A DNA stretch of 18,409 nt from Anaerolineales bacterium (lineage in GTDB: Bacteria > Chloroflexota > Anaerolineae > Anaerolineales > UBA6663). The position numbers and the translations under genes were made by a program. The first letter of the stretch is position 1, and every line of letters starts with the position of its first letter. Shown piece by piece: positions 1 to 8,800 of this stretch. Location of the stretch: NCBI GenBank assembly GCA_017999235.1, contig JAGOBN010000016.1, positions 1 through 18,409 on the forward strand, written 5' to 3'. The notes beneath the pieces are model-generated. The model saw only the letters and a list, made by a program, of their open reading frames with translations, was not told the DNA's origin and did no database searches.

Positions 1-49
1 CGCACCCGCCAGCGAGTGTTGGTTATTCAAAATCTCGAATGTTATCTGG

Positions 50-85
50 CAAAAAAAGAGCATCACGCCGACGTTCCCTCCGTGA
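50..85 (-). terminator. possible intrinsic terminator of the first arsR
   Basis: On the minus strand a short stem (TCACG, 81-85, with CGTGA, 63-67) spans the end of arsR and is followed by a run of seven T (the A run at 51-57 on the plus strand). The stem is only 5 bp, so this is a weak call. Bases 1-49 show nothing else I can support. Confidence 0.3.
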
Positions 86-422
86 CGGCCTGGCACTTCG
101 GGCACGGGCACGCTGTACCGCGCGCCTGACGCGCCGCCGGCGCGACCTTGGCCGGGGCGGTCTCCTGAACGGCATCCATCACCTGGAAGACGGCGGGCTG
201 CACCACACGGTAGAACACATTCGGTCCTTCGCGCCGATCCTGGACCAGGCCGGCCTCGCGTAGGCTCATCAGATGCTGCGAGATGTAAGCCTGCCGATAG
301 CCCAGGACGGCCTCCATGTGGCAGACGCATTCCTCGCCGTCTCGCAGCACGTTCAGGATGGCCAATCGGGCCGGGTGTCCCAGCAGTTTGAACAGGCGGG
401 CGGATGAGTTCCAATAGTTCAT
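63..422 (-). CDS. arsR: ArsR/SmtB-family metalloregulator
   Basis: A 119-residue winged-helix repressor expected to leave its operator when arsenite or another soft metal binds. The ArsR fold is clear: LGHPARLAILNVL at about 14-26, the metal-site motif ECVCH (Cys32, Cys34) on the helix that carries ELCVCDL in classical ArsR, and a recognition helix near YISQHLMSLREAGLV. The C-terminal tail has an extra CPCPKC cluster (Cys105, 107, 110) that may add thiol ligands. It is divergent from the PhnD-like/two-component operon and may regulate it or only itself; a dyad overlaps its start codon. The family is certain; the ligand is inferred from the cysteines and from the ars genes 12 kb away. Confidence 0.9.
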   Translation of the reverse strand: MNYWNSSARLFKLLGHPARLAILNVLRDGEECVCHMEAVLGYRQAYISQHLMSLREAGLVQDRREGPNVFYRVVQPAVFQVMDAVQETAPAKVAPAARQARGTACPCPKCQAVTEGTSA

Positions 423-439
423 ATTCGTAAACCTGAATA
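422..439. promoter_or_regulatory. candidate ArsR operator overlapping the arsR start
   Basis: A perfect inverted repeat TATTC-N8-GAATA touches the arsR ATG (420-422). The same 5-bp/8-nt geometry recurs at the second arsR (12937-12954), which supports an ArsR-type operator. Binding is not shown. The rest of the divergent spacer to 558 holds no feature I can support. Confidence 0.45.
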
Positions 440-558
440 CATCTTATCCGTGACGTCGGGCGCCGGCAGGTGCCAGATGTCATCAAGGCGTTGTGACTTT
501 TAATCGCCGTCGACCAGGTTAACTTTATCTCCGGCCGGCTTGGGGTGATATTCAGCAC

Positions 559-587
559 TTGGGATTCCCAACCAAATACAGTAAATT
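559..587 (+). promoter_or_regulatory. candidate promoter with dyad for the sensor operon
   Basis: TTGGGA (559-564) and TAAATT (582-587) are spaced by 17 bp, a weak sigma70-like pair. The -35 lies inside a perfect palindrome, TTGGGA-T-TCCCAA (559-571), a plausible repressor or activator site. The predicted transcript would start close to the ribosome-binding site, so the leader would be very short. Confidence 0.35.
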
Positions 588-606
588 CCCGCGAGAGGAC
601 ATGTCT

Positions 607-1515
607 ATGCGATGGATGGCCCTGGTTTTGGCGGCGAGCTTCGGGTTGACGGCGTGCGCGGGCGCCGGCTCTGGCCCGGTGATTAAATTGAACCAACTCG
701 AACCGCTGCCGGCCGTCGCCGCAGCCGCCGAAGTTCCTTTGCGGGTGGCCGTCGCCGCCGTCATTTCACCCAAAGGCACCGTGGAGAGCTACCAGCCGCT
801 GCTGGATTATCTTGGTCGGCAACTGAGCCGCCCCATCGAACTGGTGCAGCGCCGGACGTATGCGGAAGTCAATGATCTGGTCGAAAATGGGGCCGTCGAT
901 CTGGCCTTTGTCTGCACCAGCGCTTATGTGGACGGCCACGCCAAGTTCGGCATGGAGTTGTTGGCCGCGCCGCAAGTGGACGGGGCGGCGGTGTATTACT
1001 CCGTGCTGATTGTCCCGGCGAACAGCCCGGCCCAGACCATGGCGGATCTGCGCGGTCAGGCCTTTGCCTTTACGGATCCGATGTCCAATACGGGACGCAA
1101 CTACCCAACTTATCTGGTGCAACAGTTGGGCTATACCCCGGACACGTTTTTCGCCCGCACCTTCTACACCTACAGCCATGACGATGCCATCCGCGCCGTG
1201 GCGGATGGTCTGGCGGGCGGGGCGGCCGTGGACAGTCTGGTGTATGACTTCGCGCTGGCCCGCGATCCGGCTCTAGGGGAACGGACCCGGGTGATCCATC
1301 AATCGCCGGCGTTTGGGATTCCGCCGGTGGTCGTCGGCCCGGCGATGCGGCCCCAGCTCAAGGCGGAACTGCAATCAGTGCTGCTGGGGATGGCCGACAC
1401 GGCTGACGGGCAGCAGAGTCTCCAGACGGCCGGCATGGAGCGGTTCGTGCTGATCGAAGACAGCGCCTACGATTCGGCCCGCTCTTTGCTGGTCGCGGTG
1501 AGCCCGGCGCCATGA
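607..1515 (+). CDS. PhnD-like periplasmic oxyanion-binding lipoprotein (AioX/ArxX-like)
   Basis: A 302-residue solute-binding lipoprotein of the PhnD (phosphate/phosphite/phosphonate-binding) superfamily, anchored outside the membrane, likely presenting a ligand to the kinase encoded next. An ATG at 601 is possible, but GAGG (595-598) is 8 nt from the 607 ATG and only 2 nt from 601. A lipoprotein signal ends in LTAC (Cys17). The body has typical PhnD features: a strand starting RVAVAAVISPKG, SYQPLLDYLG, DLAFVCTSAYV, and the FTDPMSNTGRNYP ligand loop. Cys103 in FVCTSAYV is the only cysteine besides the lipidated one. No ABC permease or ATPase is nearby; a kinase overlaps its stop (ATGA, 1512-1515). 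This is the layout of aioXSR and arxXSR arsenite-sensing loci, and of TtrS, where a PhnD-like domain is fused to the kinase. The ligand is unproven. Confidence 0.85.
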   Translation: MRWMALVLAASFGLTACAGAGSGPVIKLNQLEPLPAVAAAAEVPLRVAVAAVISPKGTVESYQPLLDYLGRQLSRPIELVQRRTYAEVNDLVENGAVDLAFVCTSAYVDGHAKFGMELLAAPQVDGAAVYYSVLIVPANSPAQTMADLRGQAFAFTDPMSNTGRNYPTYLVQQLGYTPDTFFARTFYTYSHDDAIRAVADGLAGGAAVDSLVYDFALARDPALGERTRVIHQSPAFGIPPVVVGPAMRPQLKAELQSVLLGMADTADGQQSLQTAGMERFVLIEDSAYDSARSLLVAVSPAP

Positions 1516-2951
1516 AGGCCTCCGCCGGCCGCTGGCCGCAGCAGTTCTGGGCGCTGGCTGGTTCGGTCAGCATTCGCACCAAGATCCTGGGGATCATCCT
1601 GGGGCTGGTGCTGCTGTTGGGGCTGGGCGTCACGGTCCAGGTGCGGTATACGCTGACCAAGGCGATGGACGCCCAGTTAGAAGAACAGAGCGTCTCGGTG
1701 GCGCGTGACGTGGCCGCCCGCGCTACGGATCTCATCCTCACGAACGACCTGTATGCGCTGCACCAGTTACTGGTGGAGACCCAGTCCAACAACGCCAGCG
1801 TGCGCTATGCCTTTGTAGTCGCTCCGAACGGTCAGGTCCTGGCGCACACGTTTGGTGACGGCTTTCCGGCCGAGCTGCGCGAGGCGAATACCGCGGCCGC
1901 GGCCGACCATCATCAGACCAAGGTTCTGACCACGGATGAAGGCCCGGTCTGGGACACGGCTGTGCCGGTCTTTGAAGGCCGGGCCGGCCTCGCGCGCGTG
2001 GGCCTGTCGGAGGTGCTGGTGCGCCAGACCGTGGATACGGTCACCGGCCAGTTGCTGATCACCACCGTCGCGGTTTCGGTGGTGGGCATCACGGCGGCGG
2101 CCTTGCTGACCTGGCTGCTCACCCGTCCGATCCTGCATTTGGCAGAAGTAGCCCAAGCCGTCGGCCGCGGCGACTTAAGCCAGCGCGTGCCGCGCTGGGC
2201 CGACGATGAGATCGGCGACCTGGCGGGATCGTTCAACGCCATGACGGACGCGTTGGCGACGGCCGCTGACGAGCGCGCCGAGCGCGACCAATTGCGCGCC
2301 CGCTACGTCAGCGGCGTGATCACGGCCCAGGAAGATGAGCGCAAGCGCATCGCCCGTGAACTGCACGACAGCACCAGCCAATCCCTGACGTCGCTCATGG
2401 TGGGCTTGAAGGCGATGAGCGCGGCTTCGCCGGCGCCCGAAGTCCGCCAGCATGCCGAAGAGTTGCGCGGCGTGGCCGCCCAAACCCTGGATGATGTGCA
2501 CCGCCTGGCGCTGCAACTGCGCCCAAGCGTACTGGACGACCTGGGCCTGCCGGCCGCCCTGGAACGCTATGTGGCCGAATGCCGCCGGCGTTACCGGCTG
2601 CAGATTGACCTGGCCATGCGCGGCCTGGAGGCGGCGCGGTTGCCGCCTCAAGTGGAGACGGCCTTGTACCGCATCGTGCAGGAGTCGCTGACCAACGTGG
2701 CCCGGCACGCCGCGGCCAAGACCGCCAGTGTCCTCATCGAGCGCCGCAATGGCAGCGTGCGCGCCATCATCGAGGATGACGGCCGGGGCTTTGATCCGGC
2801 CGGCGCCGGCCAGGAACGACTGGGGCTGTACGGGATCCGGGAGCGGGCTGAACTGCTCGGCGGCACGCTGACGATTGAATCCGCGCCTGGCCGGGGCGCG
2901 AGCTTGTTTATCGAAATTCCGGTGACGGAAAGCCAGGATTCGCATGCCTGA
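1512..2951 (+). CDS. sensor histidine kinase, NarX/DegS type (HisKA_3)
   Basis: A 479-residue membrane kinase. TM1 is about 24-44, an extracytoplasmic domain about 45-175, TM2 about 180-203, then HAMP to about 255. The HisKA_3 dimerisation motif ARELHDSTSQSL has phospho-acceptor His285. The ATPase domain has an N box at ESLTNVARHA (Asn395), a G1 box DDGRGF (422-427) and a GLYGIRERAELLGG lid. The start overlaps the binding-protein stop by 4 nt, so the two are translationally coupled, and it overlaps the response-regulator start by 8 nt. It probably reads out ligand binding by the lipoprotein and phosphorylates the next gene's product. Known TtrS kinases carry the PhnD domain themselves; here it is a separate protein. 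Confidence 0.92.
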   Translation: MKASAGRWPQQFWALAGSVSIRTKILGIILGLVLLLGLGVTVQVRYTLTKAMDAQLEEQSVSVARDVAARATDLILTNDLYALHQLLVETQSNNASVRYAFVVAPNGQVLAHTFGDGFPAELREANTAAAADHHQTKVLTTDEGPVWDTAVPVFEGRAGLARVGLSEVLVRQTVDTVTGQLLITTVAVSVVGITAAALLTWLLTRPILHLAEVAQAVGRGDLSQRVPRWADDEIGDLAGSFNAMTDALATAADERAERDQLRARYVSGVITAQEDERKRIARELHDSTSQSLTSLMVGLKAMSAASPAPEVRQHAEELRGVAAQTLDDVHRLALQLRPSVLDDLGLPAALERYVAECRRRYRLQIDLAMRGLEAARLPPQVETALYRIVQESLTNVARHAAAKTASVLIERRNGSVRAIIEDDGRGFDPAGAGQERLGLYGIRERAELLGGTLTIESAPGRGASLFIEIPVTESQDSHA

Positions 2952-3624
2952 TAAGACCCGCCTCCTGCTCGCCGACGATCATGCCGTGCTGCGCTCCGGC
3001 CTACGCCTGCTGCTCGATGCCCAGCCGGACCTGAGGGTGGTGGGGGAGGCCGGCGACGGGGCCGAGGCCCTGCACCTGGCCAGCCAGCTGCAGCCGGACC
3101 TGATCCTGCTGGACCTGACCATGCCCGGCCTCTCGGGCTTGGAGGCCTTGCCGGCCTTGCGCAAAGCGGCTCCGGGAGCGCGCGTCCTGATTTTGACCAT
3201 GCACGATGACGAAGGGTATTTGCGCCAGGCGCTGCGGGCCGGCGCCGCCGGCTACGTCCTCAAGAAGGCCGCCGACGCCGAGTTGATCTCGGCCGTGCGC
3301 GCGGTCCTGCGCGGGGAGGTCTACGTCCATCCGGCGCTGACCAAAGCGCTATTGGAAGGGCTGCTGCCGGCGGTTGAAACGCACAGCCCGGCCAACCCCT
3401 GGACGACGCTCAGCGAACGAGAGCAACGTGTGCTGTGCCTGGTGGCGCGCGGGCATACGGCCGCGGAAATCGCCGCGCATCTGGCCCTGAGCCCCAAGAC
3501 GGTGGAAACCTACCGGAGCCGCGGCATGGAGAAGCTCGGTCTGCGCTCGCGGGCGGCGCTGGTGCAGTTCGCCCTGGCGCATGGCTTGCTCACGGATCAG
3601 GGGGACGGGACGCCGTGTTGTTGA
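2944..3624 (+). CDS. NarL/FixJ-family response regulator
   Basis: A 226-residue two-domain regulator. The receiver domain (about 5-120) has acidic residues Asp11-Asp12, phospho-acceptor Asp57 in LILLDLTMPG and a conserved Lys in YVLKKA. The LuxR-type helix-turn-helix lies at about 153-215 (LSEREQRVLCLVARGHT, then LSPKTVETYRSR). It overlaps the kinase gene by 8 nt, so they are surely partners. The likely target is the molybdoenzyme operon that starts 149 nt downstream. The tail ends in two cysteines of unknown meaning. Confidence 0.93.
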   Translation: MPDKTRLLLADDHAVLRSGLRLLLDAQPDLRVVGEAGDGAEALHLASQLQPDLILLDLTMPGLSGLEALPALRKAAPGARVLILTMHDDEGYLRQALRAGAAGYVLKKAADAELISAVRAVLRGEVYVHPALTKALLEGLLPAVETHSPANPWTTLSEREQRVLCLVARGHTAAEIAAHLALSPKTVETYRSRGMEKLGLRSRAALVQFALAHGLLTDQGDGTPCC

Positions 3625-3648
3625 GGCAACCGGACCCGATTTCCCCAA

Positions 3649-3690
3649 TCAGGGTTTTCCTGACATAGGCTCAAACTTCCCCTGACAAAC
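3649..3690. promoter_or_regulatory. inverted and direct repeats, possible response-regulator sites
   Basis: Upstream of the oxidoreductase operon there is an inverted repeat TCAGG-N5-CCTGA (3649-3663). The element TTCCTGACA (3657-3665) reappears as TTCCCCTGACA (3677-3687). Repeated half-sites fit binding of the NarL-type regulator encoded just upstream, but no known consensus matches. Confidence 0.3.
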
Positions 3691-3741
3691 CCGCCGCAGA
3701 GTCGCGGACTTTCCCCGCTTCCGGGCCGGCCGGCGGCCTCC

Positions 3742-3766
3742 TATAGTGACTGCGGTCACAAGGAGG
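3742..3766 (+). promoter_or_regulatory. Crp/Fnr-like dyad with -10 element and strong RBS
   Basis: GTGAC-TGCG-GTCAC (3746-3759) fits the GTGA-N6-TCAC core of Crp/Fnr-family operators. It overlaps TATAGT (3742-3747), a good -10 hexamer with no good -35, and sits directly before AAGGAGG (3760-3766). If the -10 is real the site would be repressive; otherwise it could be a small RNA hairpin in front of the RBS. Confidence 0.4.
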
Positions 3767-3773
3767 ACCCCCT

Positions 3774-4673
3774 ATGCCGCCTAAACCCCCCAAAGCACCT
3801 TTTGATCGGCGCGGCTTTCTAAAAGCGTCCGGCGCGGCCGCGGCCTTTTTGGCCGTCTTGACCGCTGACCCGGAGAAAGCCCTGCAGGCCATCCCCGCCG
3901 CCAAACCGGCCGGGGCCGGCACTGTCCCCGGCGACGGCCCGAATGCGGATGTGTTGATCCGCATGCAGGGCGATGTCCGGCGCGCCTTGCAGAAGACCCC
4001 GGCCGAGCGCCACTGGGTGATGGCCATTGACCTGCGCAAGTGCGTGGGCTGCCACGCCTGCACCATCGCCTGCGTGGCCGAGAACAAGCTGCCGCCGGGC
4101 GTGGTGTACCGCCCGGTGCTGGAAGAGGAGATCGGCACCTATCCGACGGTGACGCGGCGCTTCATGCCGCGCCCGTGCATGCAGTGCGATAACCCGCCCT
4201 GCACGCCGGTCTGCCCCGTGACCGCCACCTACAAGAACGAAGAAGGCATCACGGTGGTGGATTACGACCAGTGCATTGGCTGCCGCGCCTGCCTGACGGC
4301 CTGCCCGTACGGCGCCCGCACCTCCGACTTCGGCTACACCTACACCGAGGCCACGCCCGTGGCGGCCGGCCTGATCGTGGGCCGCGAGACCGCCGACGAT
4401 TACGAGCGCGCCGCCAACTACGAGTACGGCCGGGCCTGGGACCGTAACGAACACGGCTCGCCGATGGGCAATGCCCGCAAGTGCCACTTCTGCCTGCACC
4501 GCGTCAAGAACGGCATGCTGCCGGAGTGCGTCACCACCTGCATCGGCCGGGCGACGCTGTTTGGCGACGCCAACGATCCGGACAGCGTGGTGGCTCAGTT
4601 CATCCACCAGCCGAACGTCATCCGGCTCAAGGAAGAGCTCGGCACCGAGCCGCGCGTCTACTACATCGTTTAA
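3774..4673 (+). CDS. ttrB: TtrB/NrfC-like four-cluster ferredoxin subunit, Tat-exported
   Basis: A 299-residue electron-transfer subunit that should pass electrons between the membrane NrfD partner and the Mo catalytic subunit on the outer face of the membrane. The N-terminus has a Tat signal (RRGFLK at 12-17, then a hydrophobic Ala-rich stretch). Sixteen cysteines form four [4Fe-4S] sites: Cys90/93/96/100, 135/138/143/147, 167/170/173/177 and 237/240/252/256. There is a typical LPPGVVYRP loop between the first two sets. A strong AAGGAGG precedes the start. It is the first gene of the B-C-A operon, the order of Salmonella ttrBCA. The family is certain; the symbol rests on the catalytic subunit and gene order. 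Confidence 0.9.
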   Translation: MPPKPPKAPFDRRGFLKASGAAAAFLAVLTADPEKALQAIPAAKPAGAGTVPGDGPNADVLIRMQGDVRRALQKTPAERHWVMAIDLRKCVGCHACTIACVAENKLPPGVVYRPVLEEEIGTYPTVTRRFMPRPCMQCDNPPCTPVCPVTATYKNEEGITVVDYDQCIGCRACLTACPYGARTSDFGYTYTEATPVAAGLIVGRETADDYERAANYEYGRAWDRNEHGSPMGNARKCHFCLHRVKNGMLPECVTTCIGRATLFGDANDPDSVVAQFIHQPNVIRLKEELGTEPRVYYIV

Positions 4674-4683
4674 GGAGCCGACC

Positions 4684-5820
4684 ATGCTCAAGCGAATTCT
4701 CTATGCTCTTGGCACGCTGGCCGTCCTGGCCGGCCTGTACGGCTTCTACTCACGCCTGTTTATCGGCGAGCGCGATGTCAACTACGGCTCCTACGTCAAC
4801 TGGGGCCTGTGGGTGGCCATGTATCTGTTCTTCGCCGGCATCGCCACCGGCGCGTATATGCTGGCGACGCTCGACCACCTCTTTGAAGTGCCGCTCTTCA
4901 AGGGCACGGGCAAGTACGCGCTATGGGGGGCGCTGGTGACCATGCCGGCCGCGCTCATCACCATCGGCTTTGACCTGGGCCATATGGAGCGGATCTGGAA
5001 AGTCTATCTGCAGCCCAATTTCACTTCGCTGCTGGCGCAGTTGGTCTGGGGCTACTCGATCTTCACGCTCGTGATCGTGGCTTCGCTGTGGCTCACCGCC
5101 CGCGCGGCCAAGCCGAGCGGCGGGGTGAAGGTCCTGTTCGCCCTCGGCCTGTTCCTGGCGGTCTTCCTGAGCGGCGGTGTCGGCGCCCTGCTGGGCGTGA
5201 ATGCCAGCCGGGCCGCCTGGCACACGGGCATGCTGCCGGCGCAGTTCCCGGTCTTTTCGCTGACCTCGGGTGTGGCCCTGATGCTGGTCATTGTCGGCTG
5301 GCTCATCCCGGATGACGGCCGGCGCGCCCAGCAGCTGCGCTTCCTGGGCCTGGCCGCCCTCGTCCTGATCGTGGTGAAGGCCTACTACCTGTGGACTGAC
5401 TACTCGCTGGCCCTGTACGCCGGCACGCCGGACGCCAGTGAGGCCGTCAACCTGGTGCTGTTCGGACGCTACGGCTGGGCCTTCTGGGGTCTGCAAGTGG
5501 GGGCCGGTATGCTCCTGCCGCTGCTGGTTTTGGTCCAGCCCCGGCTGGCGCAGAACGGCGTCTGGGCCGGCCTGATGGGCGTGGCCGTGCTGGTCGGCTT
5601 CGCGGTCGCCCGCGCCAACATCATCTTCCCGGCGTTGGCCATCCCCGAATTGCGCGGCCTGGTGACGGCCTTTACCGGCCCGCATCTGAACTTTGACTAT
5701 GTCCCGAGCCTGATGGAATGGTCGGTGACGGCCGGCGTGGTGGGCCTGGCGACCCTGGGCTTCCTGCTGGGCACGGACCGCCTGCCGTTCTTCACCGCGT
5801 CGAAGAAGGTGACGAAATGA
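4684..5820 (+). CDS. ttrC: NrfD/PsrC-family quinol-interacting membrane subunit (TtrC-like)
   Basis: A 378-residue polytopic protein with about 9-10 hydrophobic segments that should oxidise or reduce membrane quinone and couple it to the ferredoxin subunit. Family marks are YGSYVNWGLWVAMYLFFAG in the first third and ASRAAWHTGMLP with a following SLTSGVALML near the middle. I chose the ATG at 4684 because AAGGAG (4672-4677) lies 6 nt upstream; the frame is open further upstream, but that part overlaps ttrB. It ends in ATGA overlapping the catalytic-subunit start. It resembles TtrC/PsrC rather than a cytochrome b subunit, as no haem-ligand pattern is evident. Confidence 0.9.
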   Translation: MLKRILYALGTLAVLAGLYGFYSRLFIGERDVNYGSYVNWGLWVAMYLFFAGIATGAYMLATLDHLFEVPLFKGTGKYALWGALVTMPAALITIGFDLGHMERIWKVYLQPNFTSLLAQLVWGYSIFTLVIVASLWLTARAAKPSGGVKVLFALGLFLAVFLSGGVGALLGVNASRAAWHTGMLPAQFPVFSLTSGVALMLVIVGWLIPDDGRRAQQLRFLGLAALVLIVVKAYYLWTDYSLALYAGTPDASEAVNLVLFGRYGWAFWGLQVGAGMLLPLLVLVQPRLAQNGVWAGLMGVAVLVGFAVARANIIFPALAIPELRGLVTAFTGPHLNFDYVPSLMEWSVTAGVVGLATLGFLLGTDRLPFFTASKKVTK

Positions 5821-8800
5821 CGACCTCAACGCCTGTGCAACCCGCTGACTGCGCGCTCTCGCGGCGCGACTTCCTGAAGACCGCGGCGGCCGTCGCCGGC
5901 GGCGCTTTCCTGGGCAGCCTGCCCCACGTCCAGCGCGCGCTGGCGCAATCCGGCGGCGAGGCCCCGGCCTATCCGCTGGCCGATCCGGCCGGCCAGATCT
6001 ATACCATCTGCCAGCAGTGCAACACCCAGTGCGGCATCAAGGTCAAGCTGGTGGACGGCGTGGCCGTCAAGATCGACGGCAACCCGTTCTCGCCCTGGAA
6101 CCTGGTCCCGCACCTGGATTACGCCACCGCCGTGACCGAAACGGCCAGCGTGGACGCGGGCTTGTGTCCCAAGGGCCAGGCCGGCCTGCAGACCGCCTAT
6201 GACCCGTACCGTATCGTCAAGGTGCTCAAGCGCGCTGGCAAGCGCGGCGAGAACAAGTGGGTCACCATTCCCTTCGATCAGGCCCTGCAGGAGATCGTGG
6301 ACGGCGGCCCGCTGTTCGCCAACGTGCCCGGCGAAGAGAACCGCGTGGTGGAAGGCCTGAAGGACCTGTGGGCCGTGCGCGACCCCAAGCAGATGAAGGC
6401 GCTGGCCGACGCGGCCAAAGCCATCACGGCCGAGAAGGACCCGGCCAAGAAGAAGGAGCTGGTGGCCAAGTTTAAGACCGACTTCGCCGCCGATCTGGAC
6501 AAGATGATTGATCCGGATCACCCGGACTTCGGCCCGAAGAACAACCAGATCCTGTACTTCTGGGGCCGCAAGAAGGGCGGCCGCAGCGACATCGCCCATC
6601 GGTTCTTTGGCTCCGGCCTGGGCACCACCAACCGCCACGGCCACACCACGGTCTGCCAGGGCAGCCTGTACTTCTCGGGCAAGTCCATGAGCGACCAATG
6701 GGACGGCAGCAAGTTCACGGGCGGCGCCAAGGCCTACTGGATGGGCGATACCGCCAGCGCCGCGTTCGTCATCTTCGTCGGCGCCTCGCCCTTCGAAGGC
6801 AACTATGGCCCGACCAACCGCGTGCCGCGCATCACCCAGCGCCTGGCCACCGGCGAAATAAAGTTCGCGGTCATCGACCCGCGCCTGTCCAAGATCGCGA
6901 GCAAGGCCTGGAAGTGGCTGCCCAACAAGCCGGGCTCGGAAGGCGCCATCGCCCTAGCCCTGATCCAGTGGATCATCGCCAACCAGCGCTATGACGCCAA
7001 GTACCTGGCGGCCGCCAACAAGGCCGCGGCTGCGGCCATCAAGGAACCCACCTGGAGCAACGCCGCCTGGCTGGTGAAGACAGCGGACGGCAAGCCGGGC
7101 AAATTCCTGCACGGCAGCGAGCTCAAGCTGGTCGAGAAGAAGGAAGAGAAGAAAGACAACGTCACCACGGTCACGTGGGTGACGCCCGAGGGCGTGGTCT
7201 TCGCCACCGATCCCTTTGTCGTCCTGGATGCGGACGGGAAGCCCGTGCTCTTTGACCCCAACGACGATAAGAACGTCGTGGCGGCCGGCCAGTTGCTGGT
7301 GGATGCCACGGTCGGCGAGTTTACGGTCAAGAGCGGCCTGCAGATCCTGTACGACTCGTCGCTGAAGCACACCATTGAGGAATGGGCTGAGATCGCGGGC
7401 CTGCGGGCCGCCGACCTGGAAACCCTGGCCAAGGAGTTCACGTCCCACGGCAAGAACGCGTGTGTGGATATCCACCGCGGCGTCTCCCAGCACACCAACG
7501 GCTACTACAACGTCATCTCCTGGTACAACCTGGCGCTGCTGATCGGCAACTTCGACTGGCGCGGCGGCCAGGTCTACGCCAGCACCTATGACGTCTCCGG
7601 CGCCAAGGCGGAAGGCCCCTTCCTGTTCAGCAAGGCCGACCCCGGCGCGCTGGCGCCCTTCGGCATCAGCCTGATCCGGCACGACATCAAGTACGAAGAC
7701 ACAACCCTCTTCATGGACACGCCCGAGGACCAGCGCTATCCCGCCAAGCGCAACTGGTGGCCGCTCGCCTCGGATATCTACGAAGAGATCATGCCCTCCG
7801 TCGCGGACCAGTACCCGTATCCGATCAAAGCCGCCTTCATGTACATGGGCTCGCCCGTATACTCGCTGCCGGCCGGCCACACCTGGATCCCGATCCTGCA
7901 GGATGTGGAGAAGCTGCCGCTGTATGTGGCCAGCGACATCATCGTCGGTGAGACCAGCATGTACGCCGACTACATCTTCCCGGACGTCTCCTACCTGGAG
8001 CGCTGGGAGTTCGGCGGCTCGCACCCGAACATCACTTTCAAGGTGCAGGGCGTGCGCCAGCCGGCCATCGCGCCGCTGACCGGCACGGTGAACGTTTACG
8101 GCCAGGAGATGGCCATGCAGTTTGAGGCCCTGCTGCTGGGCCTGGCCGAGAAGCTGGGCCTGCCGGACTTCGGCCCGAACGGCCTGGGCGAAGGCGTGAA
8201 CTTCACCCATCCGGATGACCTCTACTTGCGGATGGTCATGAACCTGGCCTATGGGGAGAAGAAGGAACTGGAAGACGCGGTGCCGGACGCGACGCCGGAA
8301 GAGATTGACCTGTTTATCAAAGCGCGTGCCCATCTGCCCACGGGGGTCTTCGATGCGGCGCGCTGGCAGGCCATCACCGGCGACCTGTGGCCCAAGGTGG
8401 TCACGGTGCTCAGCCGCGGCGGCCGCTTCCAGGCTTATGAGAAGGGCTACCCCGGCGACGGCGTGCGGGCCGGCTCCTTCGACGAGCCGTACATCGTGCC
8501 GACCGGCACCAAGTTCGGCAAGCTGATCAACATGTACCTGGAGAAGACGGCGGGCGTGAAGCACGCCGGCACCGGCAAGAGCCTGCCTGGTTACGCCACC
8601 TACGTGGAGCCGCTGACTGGCTTCGACGGCCAGGTGATCGACGACAGCCCGGCCGGCTACGATCTGAAGATGATCACGTACCGCGAGATCTCGCAGACCA
8701 AGAGCCGCACCCAGGGTAACTACTGGCTCAAGGCGCTCCTGCCCGAGAACTTCATCCTGATGAATGCGGATGATGTGGCGGCGCGCGGCTTCCAGGATGG

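Noticed and set aside
6387..6491. Lys-rich part of ttrA considered as a frameshift or domain fusion
   Set aside because: The frame stays open and TtrA-like segments resume directly after it; an insertion is simpler.
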